Notes under the pieces: model-generated | The model's database searches: none | What the model was told of the DNA's origin: nothing | Seen by the model: the letters and a program-made list of their open reading frames with translations, nothing else | Program-made: the position numbers and the translations under genes | Shown: one piece after another, positions 26,083-34,931 of the stretch | Layout of the letters: each line of letters begins with the position of its first letter | How positions within the stretch are numbered: position 1 is the stretch's first letter | From: Paenibacillus sp. FSL R5-0766 | GTDB taxonomy: Bacteria; Bacillota; Bacilli; Paenibacillales; Paenibacillaceae | Assembly: GCF_037971845.1 (NCBI RefSeq) | Contig: NZ_CP150227.1 | Coordinates: forward strand, 6,758,001 to 6,822,000 | DNA: 64,000 bases | Reading direction: 5' to 3'

Positions 26083-27144
26083 TTAACGTGCCTCTTCGTT
26101 CTCAGCTTCCCAACGTGCAATTTCTTTACGCACGATAGGAGCGACTTCTTTACCAAGCAGTTCGATCGCTCTCATGACCTCGTTGTGCGGCATGGTGCCG
26201 AGGGGAGTGTGTAACATGAAGCGTGTAATCCCAACTTCTTTGCGTAGGTAAATAATTTTCTGAGCTACGGTATCCACATCACCTACATACAATGCACCTT
26301 CCAGGCTGCGCGCCGCATCAAATGTCGCACGGCTGTAGTGTCCCCATCCACGTTCACGGCCCAGTATGTTCATGACCGCTTGTGCTGGCGGGAAGAATTT
26401 CTCCACGGCTTCGTCTGTTGTATCGGCAATGAAGCCGTGAGAGTGAGAAGCAACCGTCAGCTTGGAAGCATCATGTCCCGCATGTGCAGCTGCTTTCTTG
26501 TACAGTTCCACCAGTGGTGCGAATTGTACCGGACGACCACCGATAATGGCAAGCACCAATGGCAAACCGAGCAATCCTGCACGAACTACGGATTCCTGAT
26601 TACCACCACTGCCAATCCATACCGGAAGCTTTTCCTGTACAGGGCGCGGGTAAATGCCCAGATTGTTAAAGGAAGGGCGGTGTTTGCCTTCCCAAGTTAC
26701 TTTTTCCGAATCACGCAGTTTGAGAAGCAAATCCAGTTTCTCGTCGAATAACTCATCGTAGTCGTTCAGATCATAGCCGAACAGTGGGAACGATTCGATA
26801 AATGATCCCCGCCCTGCCATAATCTCTGCACGCCCGTTCGAAATGCCGTCCAGTGTAGCAAAATCCTGATATACCCGTACCGGATCATGCGATGACAGCA
26901 CCGTTACGGCACTCGTCAGGCGAATATTCTTCGTCTGTGAAGCTGCGGCTGCCAGAATGACAGCTGGTGATGAAGCCGCATAGTCAGCACGATGATGTTC
27001 TCCCACGCCATATACATCCAGACCCACCTGATCTGCCAAAACAATCTCTTCAACAACATCGCGAATGCGCTGCGCATGACTGATAAGTTCTCCTGTTTTT
27101 ACATCCGGGTTCGTCTCCACAAATGTACTAATTCCGATTTCCAT
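26083..27144 (-). CDS. LLM-class flavin-dependent oxidoreductase
   Basis: A 353-residue luciferase-like monooxygenase fold protein, with GVGEHHRADYAASSPAV, RIRLTSAV-type strand (NIRLTSAVTVLSSHDPVRV), GRAEIMAGRGSF and PVWIGSGGNQES. These enzymes use reduced FMN; the substrate here is unknown. I start it at ATG 27144 (MEIGISTFVET), seven bases after GGAGGA; a longer reading adds 13 residues without support. Confidence 0.9.
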   Translation of the reverse strand: MEIGISTFVETNPDVKTGELISHAQRIRDVVEEIVLADQVGLDVYGVGEHHRADYAASSPAVILAAAASQTKNIRLTSAVTVLSSHDPVRVYQDFATLDGISNGRAEIMAGRGSFIESFPLFGYDLNDYDELFDEKLDLLLKLRDSEKVTWEGKHRPSFNNLGIYPRPVQEKLPVWIGSGGNQESVVRAGLLGLPLVLAIIGGRPVQFAPLVELYKKAAAHAGHDASKLTVASHSHGFIADTTDEAVEKFFPPAQAVMNILGRERGWGHYSRATFDAARSLEGALYVGDVDTVAQKIIYLRKEVGITRFMLHTPLGTMPHNEVMRAIELLGKEVAPIVRKEIARWEAENEEAR

Positions 27145-27252
27145 TGTCTGTTCCTCCCTGGTATGAAGCGATCCGTTGTCCATCTAACCTATTGTAAGTA
27201 GATCACCTTTTGTTATGTATCTTAATATTGAACTATTTTGGTGAAAAACACA

Positions 27253-27279
27253 AGTACCCTCTGTTTCCAGAGGGCACTT
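27253..27279 (-). terminator. Terminator after the retropepsin-like operon
   Basis: AGTACCCTCTG and CAGAGGGCACTT form a ten-pair stem with a short loop; the minus strand then shows TTGTGTTTTT. It lies 20 bases after the stop at 27300. Confidence 0.7.
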
Positions 27280-27299
27280 TTATGATTATTTTCTATAAA

Positions 27300-27686
27300 T
27301 TATGGCTTATCTATACTTAGTTCCATCAGGTTGGCATTAATTACAACACCAGTCTGTTTCATAAAATTGAATCCCAGAATTCCGTCAATCTCTAAACCAT
27401 AATCCATATTTCCTATTTCAATCTGAAAATTATTAATCGTTGTTCCATCTACAGTGATAGAATCGAGTGACTTGGTATAAACATACTCTATACCGCCTAC
27501 ACCTCTTATAATATCAACGAGATCATCCTCTTCAGGAACCATTCCTACTTCCCGAACTGCATCCGCATTCAACAATGTACTAGCTGATCCGGTATCCAAA
27601 AGGACTTTTTCTAATTGTAGTACTTCTCCTCTAAATTCAAGTTTTATGCTTATGAAGGGTAGACCATAAACCTCTGAAATTTTCAT
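27300..27686 (-). CDS. Retropepsin-like aspartyl protease family protein
   Basis: A 128-residue single-domain protein with the active-site triad region KVLLDTGSASTLLNA and the late hydrophobic-hydrophobic-Gly motif IDGILGFNFMKQTG, the hallmarks of retroviral-type proteases that act as dimers. There is no signal peptide, so it would be cytosolic. Its start overlaps the end of the upstream small gene by four bases (ATGA) with AGAGGT as ribosome site. The substrate is unknown. Confidence 0.82.
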   Translation of the reverse strand: MKISEVYGLPFISIKLEFRGEVLQLEKVLLDTGSASTLLNADAVREVGMVPEEDDLVDIIRGVGGIEYVYTKSLDSITVDGTTINNFQIEIGNMDYGLEIDGILGFNFMKQTGVVINANLMELSIDKP

Positions 27687-27940
27687 CGAGGACCTCTCAT
27701 GCCAACATATCGTTCTCTTGCCACAACTTCTGGACGTGAAGTGTGAAAAAAGCAGTATTCCCGTTTGGGATCTTCCTGATGCAATTCACCATAACGTTTT
27801 AGTGCCTTTGTAGAATCATCAAATGAATCAATCACTGCCATCTCTTCGATATAACGCTGGCCTTCTCTAGAATGCGCCTTGGTTGCCTCAAAAACGACCC
27901 ACTCATTAGGGAATCGCTCCTGAACTTCCTTCCATTGCAT
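27683..27940 (-). CDS. Hypothetical protein coupled to the retropepsin-like gene
   Basis: An 85-residue soluble protein starting MQWKEVQERFPNEWVVFEA, with AVIDSFDDSTKALKRYGELH and REYCFFHTSRPE. The ATG follows GGAGGT by six bases. It overlaps the protease gene by four bases. I have seen this pair as neighbours in Bacillales but recall no function; it could be the substrate, an inhibitor or an adaptor of the protease. Confidence 0.75.
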   Translation of the reverse strand: MQWKEVQERFPNEWVVFEATKAHSREGQRYIEEMAVIDSFDDSTKALKRYGELHQEDPKREYCFFHTSRPEVVARERYVGMRGPR

Positions 27941-28049
27941 AGTGACACCTCCAGACCATTAGATAGAGATATTATATCATGTGGAAACAGTATTCCACGG
28001 GCTGACATTCTAAAATACATAGATTTTTAGAGCATTGCCTGTAAGTCTA

Positions 28050-28862
28050 TTATTTCTTCCTCCCAATGTACAGCAGATGCGACGAGATTCCCAATATGGA
28101 AGGGTCTTTGGCGGCTTCAATCATATATTGCATGAGTTCATCATACTCGCCACGCTCTTTCCAGTATTGCTGCTGCCCGTCCGTGAGCATCGCTCTAAGG
28201 CTGGATGAACCAATCAAATCCACGGTTTCAAATCCATGTTGCTCCATGAAGGGTGTAACGCCCTGAATATTAAAATAGTATGCTCCCGTAAATCGTCCTT
28301 GATCCTGATGATCGAATATACCCTTTTCCACAAAAGAACGGATGGCTGCCATATTATCATTCGGTTTCCAATGCTGCGGGGATTGCAGCGAATTGATACT
28401 CATGCGCATTCGGCTCTGCATGGCTACAAACACCACGCCCCCTCGCTTGGTCACACGGTACAACTCCCGTACAGCAGCCGTGCGCTCTTCGTCTGTCTGC
28501 AGATGATATAACGGCCCCAGCATGAGGGACGCATCGTACGTCTCATCAGCCATACCGGAGAGTGAAGTCGCATCGAGAACATGGAACCCATCGAATTGCT
28601 GTGATAAACCAAACTCCTCAGCCTTTTGCCTCGCAGTATCCACGGAGGAAGGTGTCAGATCCGATAAAGTGACCTGGTACCCCAGCTTCGCAAGCTCCAT
28701 GGCATACTTTCCTGGTCCTGCGCCATTATCCAGAATACAACCAGCAGTGGGGAGATGTTCCCTGATGTAATGCATGTTAATGATGAATTCAATTGGTTCC
28801 CGCTCCAGTCTGCCCCACTCATCAAACCCAGAATAATATTCAATAATATGATCTCTCTTCAT
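28050..28862 (-). CDS. Class I SAM-dependent methyltransferase
   Basis: A 270-residue protein with motif I ILDNGAGPGKYAMELAKLG, the acidic end of strand 2 (VTLSDLTP), and the post-III region LMLGPLYHLQTDEERTAAVRELYRVTKRGGVVFVAM. The family is that of small-molecule methyltransferases of unknown substrate. I prefer ATG 28862 with AGGTG eight bases upstream over the adjacent GTG. Confidence 0.87.
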   Translation of the reverse strand: MKRDHIIEYYSGFDEWGRLEREPIEFIINMHYIREHLPTAGCILDNGAGPGKYAMELAKLGYQVTLSDLTPSSVDTARQKAEEFGLSQQFDGFHVLDATSLSGMADETYDASLMLGPLYHLQTDEERTAAVRELYRVTKRGGVVFVAMQSRMRMSINSLQSPQHWKPNDNMAAIRSFVEKGIFDHQDQGRFTGAYYFNIQGVTPFMEQHGFETVDLIGSSSLRAMLTDGQQQYWKERGEYDELMQYMIEAAKDPSILGISSHLLYIGRKK

Positions 28863-28963
28863 CACTCTGACACCTGCCTTTTCTTATATATAGACCACCT
28901 AACCATGTTCAAAATTAAATTCCAACCAGTATATATCTACTAAATATTTCCTGTCAAACAAAA

Positions 28964-29000
28964 AACGTTCAATTCCCGTTGATGCGGAACTGAACGTTTC
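28964..29000 (-). terminator. Terminator after the PhnA-like gene
   Basis: AAACGTTCAATTCC and GGAACTGAACGTTT form a long stem; the minus strand continues with T residues. It lies seven bases after the stop at 29007. Confidence 0.8.
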
Positions 29001-29006
29001 TCGAAC

Positions 29007-29348
29007 TTATATCTTTTTCACAAACTCAGACTTCAACTTCATCGCACCCAAGCTGTCGATCTTGCAATCAATATCATGATCCCCATCAATTAGGCGGATA
29101 TTCTTCACTTTCGTGCCTTGTTTGACCACGAGTGAGCTACCTTTTACCTTCAGATCTTTAATGACGGTAACAGTATCGCCATCACTTAGCACATTTCCGT
29201 TGGCATCACGGATTACTTTTGTATCCTCTGCATTCTCATTGTCTGCTTCCAAAGACCATTCATGCGCACATTCCGGGCAAACCAACAGGTTACCATCCTC
29301 GTACGTGTACTCAGAATTACATTTCGGGCAGTTGGGCAAATTAGACAT
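29007..29348 (-). CDS. PhnA/YjdM-family zinc-ribbon protein
   Basis: A 113-residue protein, the standard size of the family. The N-terminal zinc ribbon has CPKC and CPEC pairs ([28 protein letters not shown]). The C-terminal beta domain carries [31 protein letters not shown]. Despite the old phosphonate name, no enzymatic role is established. The start at 29348 (MSNLPNC) matches family length and has GGAGAG upstream. Confidence 0.9.
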   Translation of the reverse strand: MSNLPNCPKCNSEYTYEDGNLLVCPECAHEWSLEADNENAEDTKVIRDANGNVLSDGDTVTVIKDLKVKGSSLVVKQGTKVKNIRLIDGDHDIDCKIDSLGAMKLKSEFVKKI

Positions 29349-29583
29349 ATGTATTAAACTCTCCATTCTACGATTGGCTTTCCCGCAAGTATACGGGATT
29401 TCGAAGGTATATTCCATACGCTTGCTCACTGCATGGATGAATTTAAACCAAATTTAAGGTTCATGCATCCCTCACTTTAAGGGTAACTACTTATGATGTA
29501 ACTAATAGATACACACTACACATACATGAATTTTAATGTCTCTATGAATGTTATTATATTTAATACCAAAGGAGTTCGTGCTT

Positions 29584-30735
29584 ATGTCCTCATATGTTTT
29601 CCCTGTGCAAACGGCTTTTTTTATCTTTGTCGTTGCAGCCATGTTCTTGCTGGTGCCATGGTTGATCTATGGTTATCGTAAAGACGGTTTCTTCAGCTGG
29701 TCACGGTTTGGCATCAGCTTTTCGTTTATCTTTTATATTCTGGCCGCCTATTGCCTCGTCATTCTTCCGTTTCCGACTACGCGAGATACCTGTGCGCAGC
29801 AAGCCGCTGACACGATCTACTACAATCTGGTTCCATTCACTTTTGTCAAAGACATCATGAAAGAAACACCCATTGTATGGACCCAGCCTTCCAGCTATCT
29901 CAGCATGATTCAGGGCAGAGCCTTTCTGCAAGTTCTATTTAACGTCCTGCTTCTCATGCCGCTGGGTGTATATATCCGTTATTTTTTTCAAAAGAGATCA
30001 TTCTGGAAGTACGCCCTGCTTGGTGGATTCGGGCTTTCCTTATTCTTCGAGATCACTCAAATCACCGGATTCTACGGGTATTATAATTGTCCTTATCGCC
30101 TCTTCGATGTAGATGATCTGTTATTGAATACTTCGGGAGCGGTCATTGGATTCTTCACAGCGCCCATCCTGCTTGCTTTATTCCCATCACGTGAAAGCAT
30201 TCAGGCGAAGAGTGAACAGATCGTGGAGCAAAACCGAGTGTATACTATGCCTCAATTGCTCGCGTTAATTATTGATGGAATCATTGTTGTCTTCCTTTCG
30301 ATTCTAATATCAATCTTCACAGCATCTGATGTGATCAGTGATGCACTAAATACATCCATTGCTATGGTCATTGTGTTGTTCTTCATCCCTTGGGTACGAA
30401 ATGGGGTAACTCCTGGTTCAATGATCTTGCGATTCCGCTATGTGGATCGTCAGACCGGCACACCCACCAGTGAATCGTTATTCAAAAGATTTGCCGCAAT
30501 CTATGTTCCATGGCTGCTCGTTACGATCATTCGCTTGGTCAACAATTATGCTTTTTCAGGTCATCAGGATGTTATGCTTCAGTCTTATCAAATGTGGATC
30601 TCCTTGGGAACATTCGGCATCTATATGTTAGTCTACGCCGTACTCTTTGTTCATGTCTTGATCGTGCTCTTCTCCCGTGGAAAACGTTCCTTCTACTTCG
30701 ATGAGGTGTCCCGCACACGTGCCTCTCGTAAATAA
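29584..30735 (+). CDS. VanZ-like and RDD-domain fusion membrane protein
   Basis: A 383-residue membrane protein. The first half (to about residue 210) is VanZ-like with LVPFTFVKDIM, FLQVLFNVLLLMPLGVYIRY and FEITQITG...CPYRLFDVDDLLLNTSGAVIG. The second half (about 225-365) is an RDD-type domain (LLALIIDGIIVVFLSILIS, RNGVTPGSMILRFRYVD). VanZ proteins are linked to glycopeptide tolerance in some hosts, but this fusion has no known function. The ATG at 29584 follows AAAGGAG. Confidence 0.88.
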   Translation: MSSYVFPVQTAFFIFVVAAMFLLVPWLIYGYRKDGFFSWSRFGISFSFIFYILAAYCLVILPFPTTRDTCAQQAADTIYYNLVPFTFVKDIMKETPIVWTQPSSYLSMIQGRAFLQVLFNVLLLMPLGVYIRYFFQKRSFWKYALLGGFGLSLFFEITQITGFYGYYNCPYRLFDVDDLLLNTSGAVIGFFTAPILLALFPSRESIQAKSEQIVEQNRVYTMPQLLALIIDGIIVVFLSILISIFTASDVISDALNTSIAMVIVLFFIPWVRNGVTPGSMILRFRYVDRQTGTPTSESLFKRFAAIYVPWLLVTIIRLVNNYAFSGHQDVMLQSYQMWISLGTFGIYMLVYAVLFVHVLIVLFSRGKRSFYFDEVSRTRASRK

Positions 30736-30807
30736 TGTTGGAGTATATCAATGCATAATGTACCTCTAATTAGTGCTTGCGTTCTGCTTATTATTCAGCC
30801 GGATTAC

Positions 30808-30846
30808 AAAAAGAGGACGTTCATCTCATAATGAACGTCCTCTTTT
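30808..30846. terminator. Bidirectional terminator
   Basis: AAAAGAGGACGTTCAT and ATGAACGTCCTCTTTT form a perfect 16-pair stem with a six-base loop, between the convergent VanZ-RDD and esterase genes. Confidence 0.92.
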
Positions 30847-30898
30847 GATCGGGCTCACAGCAGTTATTCAGAGTATCCATTCAGTTAATGGGCCTGGA

Positions 30899-32356
30899 TT
30901 ATAACCCTAAAAGCTCTCGCTTGGCTGCATCCGGATCATGTACGACCTCAATCTCATGGTTGAAGATTAGTGTCGCACGATCCTGCTCATATACAGGCCA
31001 GTTCACACCTGCAACTTCAGGTTGGCCATTCTTGGCAAAGGAAATCCAGGCATCCTGTACCTTGAGGGCAAGTGCCGCCGCAGCTTCATCCGGCTCCGCA
31101 TTCATGAATTTGAGGACATGCAGTGTATTAAACACAAAGAACATTTCGATGCTGTGAATCGCTCTTTTTAACAGGGGATGTTCCGGCATCACCCAATCAA
31201 ATCGATACATCCACACCGGGGCATATTTCTGTTGTGCCGCAGCATATTGCAGCGCTGACCGCCAGAAGTACATATCCGTCATGACTTGGGCTTGTCCATC
31301 TGCCGTTTTTGGATAACTATCCGCGATGGCTACCCGGTTCTCCAGATCTGGCGTCATAAAGTCTACGCCCTGAACCATATCGATCTCTTTTGAATAAGGT
31401 ACATGTGGCTGAATGAACAGTGCACCCTCGTGTAATGTCGTACCAATCAGCACCGGAATATCCTGCGCTGAGCCTTCGCTCACTGCCTGAAGTGGCATCT
31501 GTGGTAGTGTATGCCCATCCAATACAGGTTGGAACAATAATGCCATACCTGCCCCGCTCTGCTGTTTGACCGTTTCACCGGCTGCAATAATCTGCTCTAC
31601 AGGAATTGTATTTAACTTCTGCAGGTTGTCCCGGTCCACCCCAAGAATCTTCAGCATCCCTTCCCGCAACGCTGAAGCTTGCTCTGCCGGCATGAACTGA
31701 GAAGCACCGCTCTCCATAATGACACGTTGGAACAGTCCTTTGGCCGCTGGCATCGCCATCAGTGCTGCAATGCTCATGCTGCCTGCTGATTCGCCGAACA
31801 CCGTAACTTGATCCGGGTTACCACCAAAAGCAGAGATATTATCCTTCACCCATTGTAATGCCGCAACCTGATCCAGCAGACCTGCATTGGATACATATGC
31901 ATCACCTAATGGAGCCATATGCAGGAAACCCAAAGGTCCTAATCGGTAGTTAATCGTCACAACGATGACATCCCCCCGCACCGCTAACTGTGTACCATCA
32001 TACATCGACTGGCTACCCGAACCTGTTACAAAGGAGCCTCCGTGAATCCATAGCATGACCGGCAGTGGTGTTGCTCCTTTTTCCTTAGGTGCCCAGATGT
32101 TCAGATATAAACTATCTTCTGACTCATTCGGAATTTCTGTCAGGCCTTCTGGTTGATGATGTCGTGGTTGTATATTCTCAGGTCCAAATTGAGTGGCCTG
32201 TCTGATTCCATCCCATGACTCGGGCTGTACCGGAGCTTTAAAACGCAGCTCACCTACCGGAGGTTTCGCATAGGGAATGCCTTTCCATACACTTGCATCA
32301 TGCAAAAGTTCGCCTTGAACGGTACCATATGTCGTTTGAACCTGAAGTTCTCTCAT
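30899..32356 (-). CDS. Type-B carboxylesterase (para-nitrobenzyl-esterase-like)
   Basis: A 485-residue alpha/beta hydrolase, usual length for PnbA-type esterases. It shows the oxyanion-hole HGGSF, the nucleophile motif VTVFGESAGSMSIAALM and the early GIPYAKPPVGELRFK. It lacks a signal peptide, so it is cytosolic. The ATG at 32356 has GAGAGGAAG ten bases upstream; an earlier ATG would add 31 residues without family support. The natural substrate is unknown. Confidence 0.92.
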   Translation of the reverse strand: MRELQVQTTYGTVQGELLHDASVWKGIPYAKPPVGELRFKAPVQPESWDGIRQATQFGPENIQPRHHQPEGLTEIPNESEDSLYLNIWAPKEKGATPLPVMLWIHGGSFVTGSGSQSMYDGTQLAVRGDVIVVTINYRLGPLGFLHMAPLGDAYVSNAGLLDQVAALQWVKDNISAFGGNPDQVTVFGESAGSMSIAALMAMPAAKGLFQRVIMESGASQFMPAEQASALREGMLKILGVDRDNLQKLNTIPVEQIIAAGETVKQQSGAGMALLFQPVLDGHTLPQMPLQAVSEGSAQDIPVLIGTTLHEGALFIQPHVPYSKEIDMVQGVDFMTPDLENRVAIADSYPKTADGQAQVMTDMYFWRSALQYAAAQQKYAPVWMYRFDWVMPEHPLLKRAIHSIEMFFVFNTLHVLKFMNAEPDEAAAALALKVQDAWISFAKNGQPEVAGVNWPVYEQDRATLIFNHEIEVVHDPDAAKRELLGL

Positions 32357-32483
32357 GCCACTTCTACTTCCTCTCCATAAATAGGTTAAATTAACGAGTA
32401 TGTGCATATTATGTGTACTTATTTGAGTATAGTTTGTAGTCATACCCATTTACAACTTTACCCAACTCTAGCCTCCCCTGCTA

Positions 32484-32499
32484 CGTTTCACGTGGAACT
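32484..32499. other. parS-like palindrome
   Basis: CGTTTCACGTGGAACT has the core GTTTCACGTGGAAC, matching 13 of 16 bases of the Bacillus ParB site TGTTTCACGTGAAACA and nearly self-complementary. It lies in the non-coding gap between the esterase start and the phosphoesterase end, where a chance palindrome of this form is unlikely but not excluded. Confidence 0.5.
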
Positions 32500-32636
32500 T
32501 TATGGGGTGGATGATCTAATACATACCTTTAAGATGGACACCAAAAAGGCCACCCTTTGAGCAATATCATCAAGTCTAACTTATCTTAATGACATCGATC
32601 CTTAGCATGACCCTTTCCTTTTCACCACCCAAACAA

Positions 32637-33734
32637 CTACCCTTTTACAGGATAACGCACCGTAAACTCGGCACCCTCAATCCATTTGCTCGTAACAAAG
32701 TTCCGCCCCTTTACAACCACTCGATCCTTATAAATCTCCACATGAAGCCCTTCGCTGCCCTCCAGATGTTCATCCTGATCCGTCCATAAATAACCTACAG
32801 ACGACGCATTGAACATGGTTGGCATGTGGCCTGCACCATCGTACATCGTATGCTGTGCCTCCAGTTGCCAATGGGTGTGACCCGAGAAGAGGATCGCTTG
32901 CGGGTATTTGGTCAGAACGGCCTTGAGTTCCTTATCCTGATTCACACCATACCAGCCTTGTTCTTTCAGCGATCCTGCTACCGTATCCATAAGTGGCTGG
33001 TGCAAGAACAGGAAGATGGGATGATCTGGCGTCGCATGCTCAGACAATTTCGCATCCAGCCACTCCAATTGTTCAGCCGACATATCACAATCCTTCGGAT
33101 GAGGTTGCTCGGTGCCCAGGAATATATAATGATACCCATCAATCCAGTGATCGTGGTATGCGCCCTTCATACCTGTTGTCCCTTCAAAATCACTTAATCG
33201 ACGCTGCCATATCCCTGCGACTGTAATGGGGTCCACTCCTGAAGAGATCCGTCCCCCATCCTGACCCTCCTGCTCCGAAGGTGCAGCAGACAACGTATAG
33301 GTTCCGCCGGATAGTTTCTCAATTAGTGCAGCTGATTCAGCAGCGGTTTGTTTAGTGACCAGCTCCATATCTGCTTCCTGCTCCAACAACTCTGCTACTT
33401 CATCCTCTTTCATCTCAAGCAAAACGATCGGCGGATCTTGCCATACCACGGCTCCAATATCATGGTTACCTACCGTGTACCGGATGTCCGGCAAACTCTC
33501 CGCATGCTGCTTCCATATGCGTTGCAACTCACGATATTCGCTCGGCAGCCCCCGATCCGTCACATCGCCCACATGCATAATCCCGCTGCTCCCCTGACTG
33601 AATGTAGCTATGTCGGCTAACGCTTGCTCCAGATGCCGGTTATGAATATGGTCTGCCTCATCCCGCACATGTGTGTCTGTAATGACCTGAAAGCTGGCAA
33701 AAGGTTGCTCAGAGGTATGTTTATTTTCCATCAA
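32637..33734 (-). CDS. Calcineurin-like metallophosphoesterase
   Basis: A 365-residue protein with the metal-ligand blocks ITDTHV, HVGDVTDRG, YTVGNHDIG and LFLHQP, and FSGHTHWQ near the C-terminus. It is soluble without signal peptide. It overlaps the SMR gene by four bases and is the last gene of a three-gene operon (HAD phosphatase, SMR exporter, phosphoesterase). The substrate is unknown. Confidence 0.9.
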   Translation of the reverse strand: MMENKHTSEQPFASFQVITDTHVRDEADHIHNRHLEQALADIATFSQGSSGIMHVGDVTDRGLPSEYRELQRIWKQHAESLPDIRYTVGNHDIGAVVWQDPPIVLLEMKEDEVAELLEQEADMELVTKQTAAESAALIEKLSGGTYTLSAAPSEQEGQDGGRISSGVDPITVAGIWQRRLSDFEGTTGMKGAYHDHWIDGYHYIFLGTEQPHPKDCDMSAEQLEWLDAKLSEHATPDHPIFLFLHQPLMDTVAGSLKEQGWYGVNQDKELKAVLTKYPQAILFSGHTHWQLEAQHTMYDGAGHMPTMFNASSVGYLWTDQDEHLEGSEGLHVEIYKDRVVVKGRNFVTSKWIEGAEFTVRYPVKG

Positions 33735-34069
33735 GAATCACTCCATTTCAGTCCAATAATGCCAATCAGAATAAAACCGATCCATACCATCGACGTGAGC
33801 CGCAGACGTTCACCGAAATAGTAATGCCCTACGACGCCAATGAGGGTAATGCCCACGCCAGACCAGATCGCATAAGCTACAGCCAGCGGCATATACTTCA
33901 CTGCAAAGTTGAGAAAGGTAAAGCTTGCGCCATAACAGACAAACATCAACACCGAAGGCCATAACCGCGAGAATCCATCCGATACTTTCAGCAAAATGGT
34001 AGCGCTCAGCTCCAGCCCAATGGCCAGTGCCAGTAGTACCCAGCCCAAGTAGGCGTGACTGTTCGTCAT
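33731..34069 (-). CDS. Small multidrug resistance (SMR) family exporter
   Basis: A 112-residue protein with four predicted membrane segments and the SMR signature: the key membrane Glu in GLELSATILLK, then PLAVAYAIWSGVG and GERL. It would act as a dimer driven by protons, exporting cations such as quaternary amines or guanidinium. It overlaps both neighbours by four bases. Confidence 0.92.
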   Translation of the reverse strand: MTNSHAYLGWVLLALAIGLELSATILLKVSDGFSRLWPSVLMFVCYGASFTFLNFAVKYMPLAVAYAIWSGVGITLIGVVGHYYFGERLRLTSMVWIGFILIGIIGLKWSDS

Positions 34070-34836
34070 CGATTCAGCCCACCATTCAGCAATTCATGGA
34101 AGGATTGAATCGTTCTATCCGCCAAGCGGATTTTCCCCGGTTCTCCAATCCCAATCCTATACCCCGCACCAGCGGTTCGTGCCATCTCCATGTCTCCGTC
34201 CGTATCTCCAATAACCACAGTATGCTGCACGGATACACCCAACCGTTCACAGGCAAGTAGAAGCATATCGGGAAAAGGCTTGCCCCGCTCCACCAGATCC
34301 GTACCAATCACCACGTCAAAAAAGGAATCTAATCCCATCCACTGCAAATGTTTAATTGCACTTGGTGTATCATCTGCCGTCACTACACCCATAACCACGC
34401 CTTCGCTACGGCACTGTTCAAGGAATTCACGAACGCCCGGTAACGGATGTGCTGGACGATGCTGCTCCATCTCTTCCTCCGCCCGCGCCAAACACTCCCG
34501 AACCATGATCTTAGCTTCCGCCCAGCTGAGACCCGCACGATATCCATGCCATGTTAACACGGCATACACTTCATCCATCGTGCCCATCGCAAGTGGCCCT
34601 CGCACGTCATACCCATTCATCCGGCCTTGGTCATCGTGGAATGTACCCCAGATCTGTGGGAATTCATCTGTGTCGATATGGAGTCCTCTAGTCGCCAACT
34701 GATCTCTGAAGTCGTTCAAAACATAATCGGTCCAGAATCCCCACATGCCCGTAAAATCAAGTAATGTTCCGTCCTTGTCGAACAAAACGGCTTCAATCGG
34801 ATTTGGTAATCTGTCCACATATATTTCATCTTGCAT
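34066..34836 (-). CDS. HAD-superfamily hydrolase, phosphoglycolate-phosphatase-like
   Basis: A 256-residue protein with HAD motif I VLFDKDGTLLDF, motif II VTADDTPS, and the late VVIGDTDGDMEMARTAGAG with the metal-binding acids. It has an inserted helical cap. It leads the operon and follows AAGGAG. The physiological phosphoester is unknown. Confidence 0.9.
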   Translation of the reverse strand: MQDEIYVDRLPNPIEAVLFDKDGTLLDFTGMWGFWTDYVLNDFRDQLATRGLHIDTDEFPQIWGTFHDDQGRMNGYDVRGPLAMGTMDEVYAVLTWHGYRAGLSWAEAKIMVRECLARAEEEMEQHRPAHPLPGVREFLEQCRSEGVVMGVVTADDTPSAIKHLQWMGLDSFFDVVIGTDLVERGKPFPDMLLLACERLGVSVQHTVVIGDTDGDMEMARTAGAGYRIGIGEPGKIRLADRTIQSFHELLNGGLNR

Positions 34837-34872
34837 TGGTTAAACTCCTTGTCTGCGATCTTGTATAAACGG

Positions 34873-34900
34873 AAAGGACGGTACAGCATGTACCGCCCTT
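34873..34900 (-). terminator. Probable terminator after the CUT1 transporter operon
   Basis: AAGGACGGTACA and TGTACCGCCCTT form a near-perfect hairpin around a three-base loop. The T tract on the minus strand is weak, so its strength is doubtful. Confidence 0.5.
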
Positions 34901-34931
34901 ATCGCGTGAGTCAATTGCCTGTATACGTTTC

